Source: Acidobacteriota bacterium (lineage in GTDB: Bacteria; Acidobacteriota; Terriglobia; Bryobacterales; Bryobacteraceae). Taken from it: a stretch of DNA of 11,371 nucleotides. The notes under the pieces are model-generated. The model was given only the letters and a program-made list of their open reading frames with translations. It was not told where the DNA came from and searched no databases. Below, piece by piece: positions 1 through 7,744 of the stretch. Within the stretch, counting starts at the first letter, position 1; each line of letters starts with the position of its first letter. The DNA is taken from the NCBI GenBank assembly GCA_026394095.1, contig JAPKYY010000842.1, forward strand, positions 1 through 11,371, given 5' to 3'. The translations under genes and the position numbers were made by a program.

Positions 1-138
1 GACGGTCATCGAGCTATAGGCTAAACGGAGTAAATAGAATCGTTCGTTCTGAGAACCAAATGAACGAACACTAATGTTTTCGATGGTACCGACGCCATGG
101 TTTGGATAAACCACTTTTTCGCCGACTTGAAAAGTCAT
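1..138 (-). CDS. carD: CarD-family (CdnL-like) transcriptional regulator, 5' part only
   Basis: The reverse strand reads 46 uninterrupted codons from an ATG at 138 to the window edge. The translation begins MTFQVGEKVVYPNHGVGTIE, the typical opening of the CarD/CdnL family. This part is the Tudor-like RNA-polymerase-interacting domain, which in known members binds the beta subunit and stabilises open promoter complexes. The helical DNA-binding C-terminal domain lies outside the window. The start is well supported: GGAGGG sits at 146-151, 7 nt before the ATG, and a promoter-like pair lies further upstream. Family members act in the cytoplasm as global regulators of housekeeping promoters. The neighbouring receptor gene is on the same strand but ends 262 bp upstream, so CarD probably has its own transcript. 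The family call is firm. Whether it is a CdnL-type global factor or a more specialised CarD paralogue cannot be told from this fragment. Confidence 0.9.
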   Translation of the reverse strand, partial: MTFQVGEKVVYPNHGVGTIENISVRSFGSQNERFYLLRLAYSSMTV

Positions 139-199
139 TCGAGGACCCTCCGTGCACTTGAGATTGTTGTTACATCGTTGAAACGTGATGGCTAATTGA

Positions 200-228
200 A
201 GGGTAGAACCGTCTTAGACGATTGTCAA
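200..228 (-). promoter_or_regulatory. Candidate sigma70-type promoter for carD
   Basis: On the minus strand a perfect -35 hexamer TTGACA (223-228) is followed after exactly 17 bp by TACCCT (200-205), which keeps the TA...T frame of a -10 box. The predicted start near 193 would give a leader of about 55 nt ending at the carD Shine-Dalgarno. The -35 and spacing are strong, the -10 is mediocre. CarD-type factors are known to help promoters with weak open complexes, so a poor -10 here would fit autoregulation, but that is inference. Confidence 0.5.
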
Positions 229-292
229 CGTAGGAAGTTGCAAAAAATTCAATTTTTCTCAAAGTTTGAGCCGATAGGATTCATTTTTTTCG

Positions 293-306
293 CGTATGGG
301 CATACG
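293..306. repeat. Short inverted repeat (6-bp arms, 2-bp centre)
   Basis: CGTATG (293-298) and CATACG (301-306) are exact reverse complements around a GG centre. The tight symmetry looks more like a protein-binding dyad than a transcript hairpin, because a 2-nt loop cannot close. It lies about 65 bp upstream of the candidate carD -35. A stretch of seven T (284-290 area) flanks it on the left. An arm of this length can arise by chance, so the call is tentative. Confidence 0.25.
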
Positions 307-341
307 GGGGTAAATTCTATGGAAAAAGGGATAGCCCGGCC

Positions 342-368
342 ACTATACACCACCCTTAGGTGTATAGT
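342..368. repeat. Perfect 10-bp inverted repeat, possible hairpin or operator
   Basis: ACTATACACC (342-351) and GGTGTATAGT (359-368) are exact reverse complements around a 7-nt centre. On the minus strand it lies 33-59 nt past the stop of the first receptor gene, after a shorter GC stem. As RNA it would form a stable stem-loop, but neither strand has a proper T-tract straight after it (only TTTT on the plus side), so a simple intrinsic terminator is not clearly supported. It could instead be an mRNA 3'-end stabiliser or a binding site for a dimeric regulator. Confidence 0.5.
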
Positions 369-372
369 TTTG

Positions 373-390
373 CCGCTCGACGAAGAGCGG
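373..390 (-). terminator. GC-rich stem-loop just after the first receptor gene
   Basis: CCGCTC (373-378) pairs with GAGCGG (385-390) around a 6-nt loop. On the minus strand it begins 10 nt after the receptor stop codon, the usual place for a 3'-end hairpin. The bases after it on that strand read CAAAAC, so the T-tract of a classical intrinsic terminator is missing. Together with the perfect inverted repeat next to it, it makes a double stem-loop that may mark the transcript end or protect it from exonucleases. Confidence 0.35.
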
Positions 391-400
391 ATTTGGAGAT

Positions 401-3400
401 CTAAAAATCGAATCGGAGGGCAAATTGGAGAATTCGAGCTCCGGATTGATTGGACGCTCCAGTCGGCGTGGACGAGATCACCCCAAAGGTCTGAGGCGTC
501 TGGAGGTTTACCGACGGAGCACTGAAGTTGGTCGTATTCAGGAGATTGTAGCCTTCTGCACGGAAGGTGACGAATGTCTTTTCCCCATAAATGCGGAATC
601 GCTTCACCAGCGAGGCATCGGTATTGAAGAATCCAGGCCCACGGAAAGCGTTGCGACCGGAACTGCCGATCGACCCAGGAGCCGCGACAGAGAAAAGCGC
701 CGCCTGCTCAGGGGTAAAGAAACGAACTCCACCGCCAAAGCGCTCGAGCTTTCCGATAGAACGGTCCTTGCCAGAGTAGTCGGCCAGAGCCCCAAGATTG
801 CTCGCCAGAGGGCCGAAATCGGTAATGTTGGGCCCCGTATATATGCCCGATGAAATGCTCAGCGGCTGACCAGAAGTGACGAATCCGAGCGAACCGATCT
901 CCCAACCAGCTGCCACCCGATCCAGCCAATCCGGCATGTTCCGGCCAATCAGCTTGTTGCGGCCAATCGGAAGGTTGTAGCTGGCAGACCAGTTGAACGT
1001 GTGCGGGCGATCAATGTCGGCACGGGAGCGGTTTAATTTGAGATTGTAATTGTCCAGCGGACCCGTGTTACCGCCACCGTCAGAACTCGCGTTTTCAATC
1101 GTCTTCGACCATGTATAGTTAATTGCCCCACGCAGAGCACCCGTCTGGCGGCGCAGGCTCATTTGGAGCGAATCATAATAGGTGCGGCCCATATTGGTAG
1201 ACAGGATCACGTTGGTGAACTGAGGGTAATTGCGCAAATAGTATTGCGATATGCCAGCCGTTGCATAGCGAGTATAGTTGCTGGTATCGATCGTGTTGGC
1301 TGCTGCCCCAACGCTGCCCTGGCGCACAGGCGTGGCACCGATGGCATTGATCGCGGCAAGAGGAGTTCCAAACATACGAACCAGAGCGTTAGAGGCGCTG
1401 GGATTCGTATTGTTGGCTTGAAAGGCTCGTAGCTCATTGAAGTCGCCGAGGAAGCCTTCATAGATCCGGGTCTGATTGATGTTCTGATCGAGGAGCTGCT
1501 TAATTGCCCGGTTGGAAACATAACCAGCTTCGAGAACGGTATTGCGGACGATTTCATGTTGAATCGTAAAGTTGGTCTGCAATACGTAGGGTTGCCGGAA
1601 GTTTGGATCGATCTGATTCACGCCACCGAACACACGGTTCGGCAGAGGAGAAAGCGTAGGAGTCGCAGGCGGTGCAGGGAAGGTTGGCTTGTCGCCGACT
1701 CGCACATCGCTGCCCGCATTCTGGTTCGGGAATACGGATACCGACTGAGCAAAACCGGGAGTAGTGCTGTCGGGGTCGATGGTGGCCGTGCCAGGGACAC
1801 GATCATAGAAAACTCCCCAGGATGCGCGGATGGAGGTCTTGCCTGATTTGAAAGGAGACCAGGCCACGCCAACTCGCGGTGCAAAGTTGTTGTAGTCGTT
1901 CTTGAACCAGGAATTGCTGCGCTTGACAGTTAGATCGGAGATGCGGCCAGCCGTGTTGAGGAGCCCGGCTTCGTTCTGAACCAGGTTGCCTTGAAGTTGG
2001 TCCCGCTCAAACGGTACGCCGTAAAATTCATAGCGAAGGCCAAGATTGAGCGTCAAATTGGGCTTGATACGCCAGTCGTCCTGAAAATAATACCCGTAGT
2101 CGCGGAAGATGAAATTTCTCACGCGAGGAGTTCCCGGAGTCTGGAATTTGGCAAGATCACTATAGAAAGTGGTCTGGATTGAACTGACCCGGCCCAGCAG
2201 ATCGTTGTAAAGATTGTCAAAACGAGCGCGGTCGGCCGCAGCGATCTGCGACCCCGTAGGCCCGATTGAACCTGGCGCGGCGTTGCCATTTCCCTGCCCC
2301 ACCGTGATGTTGGGATAAATGTTGGCGTCGTTGGTTGAGTATTGTGTGATCTTCGAAAAACGCGCACCCATCTTGAACGTGTGATTGTTGCGAATGATTG
2401 AGAAGTTGTCAGAGAACTGGGGATTTACCGGTGAGTTCCGGGCAGAACCAAATCCAGTCGGAATAGGTTTCGTGAAAAGATTGGAGCCAATGAGCGCCTG
2501 CCCGGGATAGGACACACTTCGAACGCGTCCAAACACAACTGACGACTCGGAATAGCCCCAGACGAATTCATTCAGCATGGTCGGCTTTACCGTCCAGGTG
2601 GCACCAATCGAGTACCCGGCACGAATGCCACCCTGAGTTCCATTCGGCTGGCCGGGAAAGGTCGCTTCAGCGTTGTTGAGCGAGTCGGCGAGTGTGACAG
2701 TCTTGAACCAGGAGTAACGGAAATATGTCCGGATCTTGCTGGTCGCATTCCAGTCCGTTTTCATCGTGTGCTGATCGCCGTTTCCATTGGCAGGAGCATT
2801 GAAGCGGAAGCCTGCGGTATTCAGACGATCACCCACGTCAAAGTTATTGGGTGCAGGCAGCAATGCGAGGTTAGCCGCAACGGTCTTGTCGATACCAAGT
2901 CCGCGAGGATCGTTCTGCACGATATTGTAAGATCGGGTCTCCCCCGCACCAGGCTGGCCGGCAGGCACTACCCAACGAAAGATTCCAGACTTCGCCTCAG
3001 GCGTTAGCACCGTGCGATTGCGCACGACTTCCTGCGCAGTGCGTGACCCCTGATAGTTGTAAAAGAAAAACAGCTTATCCTTACCGCTGAAAAGTTTCGG
3101 GATCGTAACCGGCCCCCCAAACGATCCTCCAAACTGGTTCTGAATAAACTTGGGCCGCAGCAGCTCAGTACCGCTCGACTTATTGAAGAAGTTATTTGCA
3201 TTGAGAACAGTGTTGCGGTGGTATTCGAACAGGTTACCGCTGAAGCGGTTGGTACCAGAGCGTGTGATCAGCTCAACTGTACCGCCGGCATTGCGGCCAT
3301 ACTCAGCTTTCGCACCATTGGTAATGATTCGAAATTCTTCAACCGAATCAGTGTTGTTCGCATTGAGCGTAAGGCCCAGCCGGGGAGCCACTGCGTCGTT

Positions 3401-3961
3401 GACGTCGATACCGTCGAGCGTGTTGTTATTGGACCCTTGTCGCATGCCGTTGACGCGGGCGAAGCTCGGGTCATTCGGGCTGGTGCCAAGCTGCACACCC
3501 GGTTGGTAAGTCGCTAGTGCAATCGGGCCACGGCCAAGCTGCGGAAGCGTATCAATGTCACGAAGCGTCACCGCGCGTTGAATTGTTGCTTCGGTCGTTT
3601 GCACCCGGACCGCATTAAATTCAACAGTGATGCTATCGGAAACAGCACCGACTTCAAGCTTGATGTCCTGTCGAATGGTCACGCCGACGTTTACTTCGAT
3701 ATTAGTCAGCGTTGCCTTCCGAAAGCCGGTTGATTCAGCAGAGAGTGTGTAGATACCGGGTTGAAGTGAAGGAAAAATGAAGGCGCCGGAAGCATTGGCT
3801 TCGGCGTCCTGCTTGGCCTGAGTCTTGGTATTAACAATCACGAGCTTGGCACCGGGAACCGTGGCCCCGGAGTTATCGATAACTGTACCCTCAACACGGG
3901 CGTTCTGAATTTGGGCTGATAGACCTAGAGCAAAAAGAAGAAACGAGAGGAAAATACGCAT
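401..3961 (-). CDS. Oar-like TonB-dependent outer-membrane receptor with N-terminal carboxypeptidase-regulatory domain (receptor 1)
   Basis: A protein of 1186 residues from the ATG at 3961. That start gives a clean signal peptide (charged MR, hydrophobic core, probable cleavage after LSA at residue 16) and has AGGG about 7 nt upstream. The open frame runs further, to a TTG at 4063, but the extra 34 residues would bury the signal peptide. Residues about 21-105 form a CarboxypepD_reg-like beta-sandwich (GTVIDNSGATVPGAKL, then a FPSLQPGIYTLSA-type strand). Residues about 115-240 are the plug, with IDTLPQLGR, LDGIDVNDA and AEYGRNAGG. The rest is a large beta-barrel with strands such as DDWRIKPNLTLNLGLRYE, ending in FALRFDF; the terminal Phe is the classic BAM signal. 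I saw no cysteine and no clear TonB box. It is Asn-rich, as the family often is. Members are thought to take up or bind large substrates at the outer membrane; the ligand here is unknown. It is a tandem paralogue of the next receptor gene. Confidence 0.9.
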   Translation of the reverse strand: MRIFLSFLLFALGLSAQIQNARVEGTVIDNSGATVPGAKLVIVNTKTQAKQDAEANASGAFIFPSLQPGIYTLSAESTGFRKATLTNIEVNVGVTIRQDIKLEVGAVSDSITVEFNAVRVQTTEATIQRAVTLRDIDTLPQLGRGPIALATYQPGVQLGTSPNDPSFARVNGMRQGSNNNTLDGIDVNDAVAPRLGLTLNANNTDSVEEFRIITNGAKAEYGRNAGGTVELITRSGTNRFSGNLFEYHRNTVLNANNFFNKSSGTELLRPKFIQNQFGGSFGGPVTIPKLFSGKDKLFFFYNYQGSRTAQEVVRNRTVLTPEAKSGIFRWVVPAGQPGAGETRSYNIVQNDPRGLGIDKTVAANLALLPAPNNFDVGDRLNTAGFRFNAPANGNGDQHTMKTDWNATSKIRTYFRYSWFKTVTLADSLNNAEATFPGQPNGTQGGIRAGYSIGATWTVKPTMLNEFVWGYSESSVVFGRVRSVSYPGQALIGSNLFTKPIPTGFGSARNSPVNPQFSDNFSIIRNNHTFKMGARFSKITQYSTNDANIYPNITVGQGNGNAAPGSIGPTGSQIAAADRARFDNLYNDLLGRVSSIQTTFYSDLAKFQTPGTPRVRNFIFRDYGYYFQDDWRIKPNLTLNLGLRYEFYGVPFERDQLQGNLVQNEAGLLNTAGRISDLTVKRSNSWFKNDYNNFAPRVGVAWSPFKSGKTSIRASWGVFYDRVPGTATIDPDSTTPGFAQSVSVFPNQNAGSDVRVGDKPTFPAPPATPTLSPLPNRVFGGVNQIDPNFRQPYVLQTNFTIQHEIVRNTVLEAGYVSNRAIKQLLDQNINQTRIYEGFLGDFNELRAFQANNTNPSASNALVRMFGTPLAAINAIGATPVRQGSVGAAANTIDTSNYTRYATAGISQYYLRNYPQFTNVILSTNMGRTYYDSLQMSLRRQTGALRGAINYTWSKTIENASSDGGGNTGPLDNYNLKLNRSRADIDRPHTFNWSASYNLPIGRNKLIGRNMPDWLDRVAAGWEIGSLGFVTSGQPLSISSGIYTGPNITDFGPLASNLGALADYSGKDRSIGKLERFGGGVRFFTPEQAALFSVAAPGSIGSSGRNAFRGPGFFNTDASLVKRFRIYGEKTFVTFRAEGYNLLNTTNFSAPSVNLQTPQTFGVISSTPTGASNQSGARILQFALRFDF

Positions 3962-4042
3962 AAGGATCCCTGGAGAAAGAGTCAGCTTTTGCTGGGAGGA
4001 TCTGCCACTTGGACCCCGATCCCTCGTGAAGCGTTGAAGAAG

Positions 4043-4071
4043 ATAGTAGCTCAGCTGCTCCAAATACGCAA
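4043..4071 (-). promoter_or_regulatory. Candidate promoter for receptor 1
   Basis: On the minus strand TTGCGT (4066-4071) and TACTAT (4043-4048) are separated by exactly 17 bp. The predicted start near 4036 would give a leader of about 75 nt before the ATG at 3961. The -35 box lies only 2 bp past the large hairpin at 4074-4107, so the arrangement would be terminator followed by promoter between two tandem genes. Both boxes match the consensus only partly. Confidence 0.35.
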
Positions 4072-4073
4072 GG

Positions 4074-4107
4074 AGCCCGGCGGGCCTCTATGAGGCTTCG
4101 CCGGGCT
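4074..4107 (-). terminator. Long nested stem-loop after receptor 2
   Basis: The outer arms AGCCCGGCG (4074-4082) and CGCCGGGCT (4099-4107) are exact reverse complements. Inside them GCCTC (4084-4088) and GAGGC (4092-4096) form a second perfect stem around TAT. The bulges between the two stems are one base on one side and two on the other, so the whole element folds as a 14-pair hairpin, very stable in RNA. It lies 28 nt past the receptor 2 stop codon. The minus-strand bases after it read CCTTGCGTATTT, not a clean T-tract, so termination may be partial or need Rho. A repeated intergenic element is the alternative. Confidence 0.6.
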
Positions 4108-4117
4108 ATCCGGGGTT

Positions 4118-4131
4118 CTGGTTGTGACCAG
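4118..4131 (-). repeat. Small stem-loop at the end of receptor 2
   Basis: CTGGT (4118-4122) pairs with ACCAG (4127-4131) around a 4-nt loop, beginning 3 nt after the stop codon of the second receptor gene. It sits directly before the long nested stem-loop in the transcript. Five pairs alone are weak, so its value is mainly as part of the double hairpin at this gene end, which resembles the double hairpin at the end of receptor 1. Confidence 0.25.
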
Positions 4132-4134
4132 TGG

Positions 4135-7100
4135 CTAGAAGTCGACGCGCAGCGCCATTTGCATGACGCGGGCACCAGTGCCGCTGGAGGTATTGGCCGT
4201 AGCAGACAAACGACCGAAGGTGCTCGGAGTTAGAATGCTTGTGCCAGGTGTAGTGAAGTTTGCGCGATTGAGGAGATTATAGGCCTCAGCGCGGAACTGC
4301 ATCTTGATTCGTTCAGTAATCGGGATCGGCTTCACAATTGAGGCATCTGTATTGAAGAACTTGGGGCCTCGGAATGCGTTGCGACCGGAGTTACCGATCT
4401 CGCCAGCACCAGGGAAAGTGAAGGCAGCAACCTGAGCCGCAGAGAAATACTGCACTCCACGGCCATCCTTCAACACCTCACCGATATTGCGGTCGCCACT
4501 GTAGTTGGCATACGTATTGAGTGTCGAGCCAAGTGTGCGGCGTGCGCTCGTAACTGAGAACACAGTGCCGGACTGAACAATGGCAAGGCCGCCAATTGTC
4601 CAATCGCCAACAATGCGATTCACGAAGCCGTTAGCACCGCTCATATAGCGCTGGCCTTTGCCAAATGGCAATGTGTAGCTACCGGAGAAGTTGATTGCGT
4701 GCGGACGGTCAAAGTCAGAGCGGCCGCGGTTGTTGACGAAGTTGTAGTTGTCTACCGGTGCGGTAAAGCCATTGCCGTCGACCGAAGCGTTATCGATCGA
4801 CTTCGAGAACGTGTAGTTCAAGATGGCGAGAGCATTCCGTGTCCGATGTGAAACTGTCATCTGGAGCGAGTTGTAGCTGGAGGATCCAGCATTTGAACCA
4901 TACTGCACCTGGTTGTACTGCGGGTAGTTACGCAGGTAGAAGTCGCTCACTCCGGCACCGGCATAGCGGTTGTAGTTGCTCGCAGTGCGATCCAGGTTAT
5001 CGGCTACCGTGCCAGCAAGTCCCTGTGCCAGGTTGGTTGCACCAAGCGCGGTCACCGCTGCGCCTGCACCACCAAAAAGGCGTGCAAGCGTGTTGTTTCC
5101 GCCAACAGCAGTGCCGTTAGCGGAAAACGCAGCCAGTTCCCTAAACGAGTTCAGGAAGTCCCCATAGATCCGTGGCTGGTTGATGTCCTGCCAGGTAAAG
5201 AGTTTCGTACCTGCAGTGCGAACAAAGCCGGTATCGAGAACCGTGTTCTTGGCAATCTGATGGGAGATGCCGAAGTTGATCTGCTGCAGATAACCGGTGC
5301 GGAGATTCGGATTGAATACGGTGATGGTCGTGTTGCGGTTCAGAGGGAGGCTGGTCACAGGAGCTCCTGGCTTGATAGGGAGATCCGAGGCAGCGAGGTT
5401 GCTCACCGTTCTAATAGTGCCGCCAGCCCCGTTCGGGAAAGTCTGGGTTGCCTGCGCAAAGCCAGGCGTGTTGCCGTCGACGGCGCTCGAAGTGGCACCG
5501 ATGATGCGATCAAAGAAGATACCCCAATTGCCACGAACTACGGTCTTGCCATTCTTGAATACGTCGTAAGCAAAGCCAAAACGCGGAGCGAAGTTATTGA
5601 AGTCGTTCTTGTACCAGGAATCGGTCTTTTTAATGACTGTGTTGCTGATGTTGGCAGAAGTGTTGAGATCTGCAACCCGGTCGAGCGAACCCTGGAAGCC
5701 ATTGAGTTCCTTCGGAACACCAAAGTTCTCCCAGCGAAGACCCACGTTGAGAGTCAGGTTCGAGCGGATCTTCCAGTCGTCCTGGAAGAAGATACCCATG
5801 TCCTTGAACACTGTGTTGCGAACGCGAGGCGAACCGGCGTCCTGGAAGGTGACGAGATCGCTATAGAAGGTTTGTGTAACGTTGCCCACGCGTCCTAGAA
5901 CATCGTTGAATAGCCCTTCAAAAATCTGACGGTTGGCCGATGTGAGTCCCTGCGGCCCGAAAGTCGCGGCGGGAGCGTTTCCTGCGGAGGTTCGGGTCAA
6001 GTTGACGTTTGGATAAATTCCACCGAAGTTATAGCCATACTGTAGAACCCGGCGGAAGGTGAAGCCAACCTTGTAGGTGTGCTTGCCCTTCAGGAACGAT
6101 ATGTTGTCCGTCATGTCGACCACCGGCGAATTGCGGCCTTGCCCCAAAGCACTGTTGATCGGATCATCGTAAAGGTTGGAAAGAACTGCGACCCCGCCGT
6201 CACGATAAGGCCGAATGAAGTCAACGGATGCGCTTTGGCGTCCGATACGAAATTCATTAACGGTAGTTGAGTTGATGGTCCAGTCAGATCCTGCACCCCA
6301 ACCCCAGCGAACTCCACCCTGCTTTCCGTCGGGTAGGCCAGGATAGCGCTGCTCGGCACTGTTCAGCGAGTCAATCGATTCATTGAACTGGCGGCTGTAG
6401 CGAAAGAAAACACGATGATTGGGCTTAAGGTTATAGTCAACCTTGCCAGTGCCTTGATATTCAAGACCAGGTGCCGCAACATTGAAGCGGAAGCCACCGG
6501 TATTGAAACCGTCGCCTACGTCATTGTTGTTGGGGTTTGGCATCAGCGCCATGAGTTCTTTCATCTTCGGGTCAATGCCACGACCATTAGGATCGTTCGC
6601 CCCGATGTTAAAAGTTCCACCAGTCCAGGTGTAGATACCCTGCTTGGCAGATGCAGTCAGAACGGTGCGGTTGCGCACTACGCCCTGGGTTGTGCGGCGA
6701 CCCTGGAAGTTGCCGAAGAAGAATAGCTTGTCCTTAAGAATCGGGCCGCCCATCTGTCCACCAAAAATATTCTGAATGAAGACGGGACGCTTGGTGCCGC
6801 TCGCATTGTTGAACCAATTGTTGGCATTCAGCACAGTGTTGCGCAAAAAGTTGAACGCGCTGCCGTGGTACTGGTTTCCGCCAGAGCGAGTCACCATTTC
6901 TACCTGGCCACCAGCGTTACGTCCGTATTCAGCCTTGCCGCCGTTGGTGATGATGCGCACTTCCTCAAGCGAATCGGTATTCACAGCAGTCATGCTGAGG
7001 CCGAGGCGAGGAACCACTGCGTCGTTGACGTCGATGCCATCGAGGCGAGAGTTGTTAGAACCCTGACGTGCACCATTGATGCGCGTAAAGGTGGGGTCGC

Positions 7101-7608
7101 TCGGATCAACCGAGGCACCAGGCACAAAGGCAACCAGCGAAAGCGGAGACCGGCCCAACTGCGGCAGCGTGTCGATGCTCTTCATGTTCACGGTGCGGGC
7201 AATTGTTGCGTCAGAAACGTTTACATTGACTGCGTTGGCTTCAACGGAAATCGACTCCGACACAGCACCAACCTCAAGGCCGATAACCTGACGAATCGTC
7301 TGTGATGCATTCAGTTCAACACCAGAAACGACGGACTTGCGGAAGCCACTTGCCTCAACAGTGATTTCGTATTCGCTAGGCACCACCGAAGCAAAGAGCG
7401 CTACACCAGCGGAGTCTGTATTCAGAGGGGTACCAAAGCTCGACTTGCGACGCAGATCTTTGAGAGAAACTTTCGCTCCTGCGACCAATGCGCCAGAAGA
7501 ATCGTTGACAACAATTTCCAGACGGCCATTGAGAACCTGAGCCGGCAAGAGAGAACTGAACAAGCACAGCAGCGCAGCGGTAGCTGCGGATCGGAGAGAG
7601 AGTGACAT
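4135..7608 (-). CDS. Oar-like TonB-dependent outer-membrane receptor with N-terminal carboxypeptidase-regulatory domain (receptor 2)
   Basis: A protein of 1157 residues from the ATG at 7608, with AAAGG about 8 nt upstream. The N-terminus MSLSLRSAATAALLCLFSS is a clear signal peptide with likely cleavage after LPA (residue 23). Residues about 28-115 are the CarboxypepD_reg-like domain. Residues about 125-250 are the plug (IDTLPQLGR at 145-153, LDGIDVNDAV, AEYGRNAGG). A large beta-barrel follows, with FFQDDWKIRSNLTLNVGLRWE and GRNAFRGPKFFNTDAS, ending in MALRVDF with the terminal Phe expected of BAM substrates. The only cysteine I saw is in the signal peptide. It is a close paralogue of receptor 1: counting by hand, residues 180-243 match 50 of 64 positions of receptor 1 residues 173-236. 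The ligand is unknown, and no hydrolase, SusD-like protein or sigma/anti-sigma pair lies beside it. I found no unambiguous TonB box. The leader region carries two AT-rich palindromes that could be operators. Confidence 0.9.
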   Translation of the reverse strand: MSLSLRSAATAALLCLFSSLLPAQVLNGRLEIVVNDSSGALVAGAKVSLKDLRRKSSFGTPLNTDSAGVALFASVVPSEYEITVEASGFRKSVVSGVELNASQTIRQVIGLEVGAVSESISVEANAVNVNVSDATIARTVNMKSIDTLPQLGRSPLSLVAFVPGASVDPSDPTFTRINGARQGSNNSRLDGIDVNDAVVPRLGLSMTAVNTDSLEEVRIITNGGKAEYGRNAGGQVEMVTRSGGNQYHGSAFNFLRNTVLNANNWFNNASGTKRPVFIQNIFGGQMGGPILKDKLFFFGNFQGRRTTQGVVRNRTVLTASAKQGIYTWTGGTFNIGANDPNGRGIDPKMKELMALMPNPNNNDVGDGFNTGGFRFNVAAPGLEYQGTGKVDYNLKPNHRVFFRYSRQFNESIDSLNSAEQRYPGLPDGKQGGVRWGWGAGSDWTINSTTVNEFRIGRQSASVDFIRPYRDGGVAVLSNLYDDPINSALGQGRNSPVVDMTDNISFLKGKHTYKVGFTFRRVLQYGYNFGGIYPNVNLTRTSAGNAPAATFGPQGLTSANRQIFEGLFNDVLGRVGNVTQTFYSDLVTFQDAGSPRVRNTVFKDMGIFFQDDWKIRSNLTLNVGLRWENFGVPKELNGFQGSLDRVADLNTSANISNTVIKKTDSWYKNDFNNFAPRFGFAYDVFKNGKTVVRGNWGIFFDRIIGATSSAVDGNTPGFAQATQTFPNGAGGTIRTVSNLAASDLPIKPGAPVTSLPLNRNTTITVFNPNLRTGYLQQINFGISHQIAKNTVLDTGFVRTAGTKLFTWQDINQPRIYGDFLNSFRELAAFSANGTAVGGNNTLARLFGGAGAAVTALGATNLAQGLAGTVADNLDRTASNYNRYAGAGVSDFYLRNYPQYNQVQYGSNAGSSSYNSLQMTVSHRTRNALAILNYTFSKSIDNASVDGNGFTAPVDNYNFVNNRGRSDFDRPHAINFSGSYTLPFGKGQRYMSGANGFVNRIVGDWTIGGLAIVQSGTVFSVTSARRTLGSTLNTYANYSGDRNIGEVLKDGRGVQYFSAAQVAAFTFPGAGEIGNSGRNAFRGPKFFNTDASIVKPIPITERIKMQFRAEAYNLLNRANFTTPGTSILTPSTFGRLSATANTSSGTGARVMQMALRVDF

Positions 7609-7696
7609 CCGGTTGCCTTTATCCTTGTGCGGAATTTGATTTATTTTGCTGACAAGGACTCAAACATGGACAGACGGGTCTCAGAGAGCCCTTAGC

Positions 7697-7739
7697 AACA
7701 ATTGTTCAAATGTTAATACATCCGCATACAATTTGTAAA
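7697..7739 (-). promoter_or_regulatory. Paired AT-rich palindromes and possible promoter upstream of receptor 2
   Basis: AACAATTGTT (7697-7706) is a perfect 10-bp palindrome. TACAATTTGTA (7727-7737) is an 11-bp palindrome with a single central base. Both share the core ACAATT(T)GT, and their centres lie about 30 bp apart, close to three helical turns. Between and over them, on the minus strand, TTTACA (7734-7739) and TATTAA (7713-7718) make a promoter-like pair, though the 15-bp spacer is short. In that model one palindrome covers the -35 and the other the transcription start, and the leader is about 95 nt. The palindromes are directly visible; the promoter and the regulatory role are inference. 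Confidence 0.35.
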
Positions 7740-7744
7740 CATGC

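Noticed and set aside
196..525. Plus-strand open frame of 109 codons across the carD-receptor 1 gap
   Set aside because: It starts with TTG, overlaps the carD promoter and the 3' end of receptor 1, and its translation resembles no family I know.
3962..4063. Possible 34-residue N-terminal extension of receptor 1 from a TTG at 4063
   Set aside because: The extension would place the clear signal peptide in the interior of the protein, and the ATG at 3961 has a nearby purine-rich site. The stretch also overlaps the candidate promoter.
5260..5898. Plus-strand open frame of 212 codons inside receptor 2
   Set aside because: It lies wholly antisense to a well-supported receptor gene, and the translation shows no recognisable motif. 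It is explained by the codon pattern of the opposite strand.
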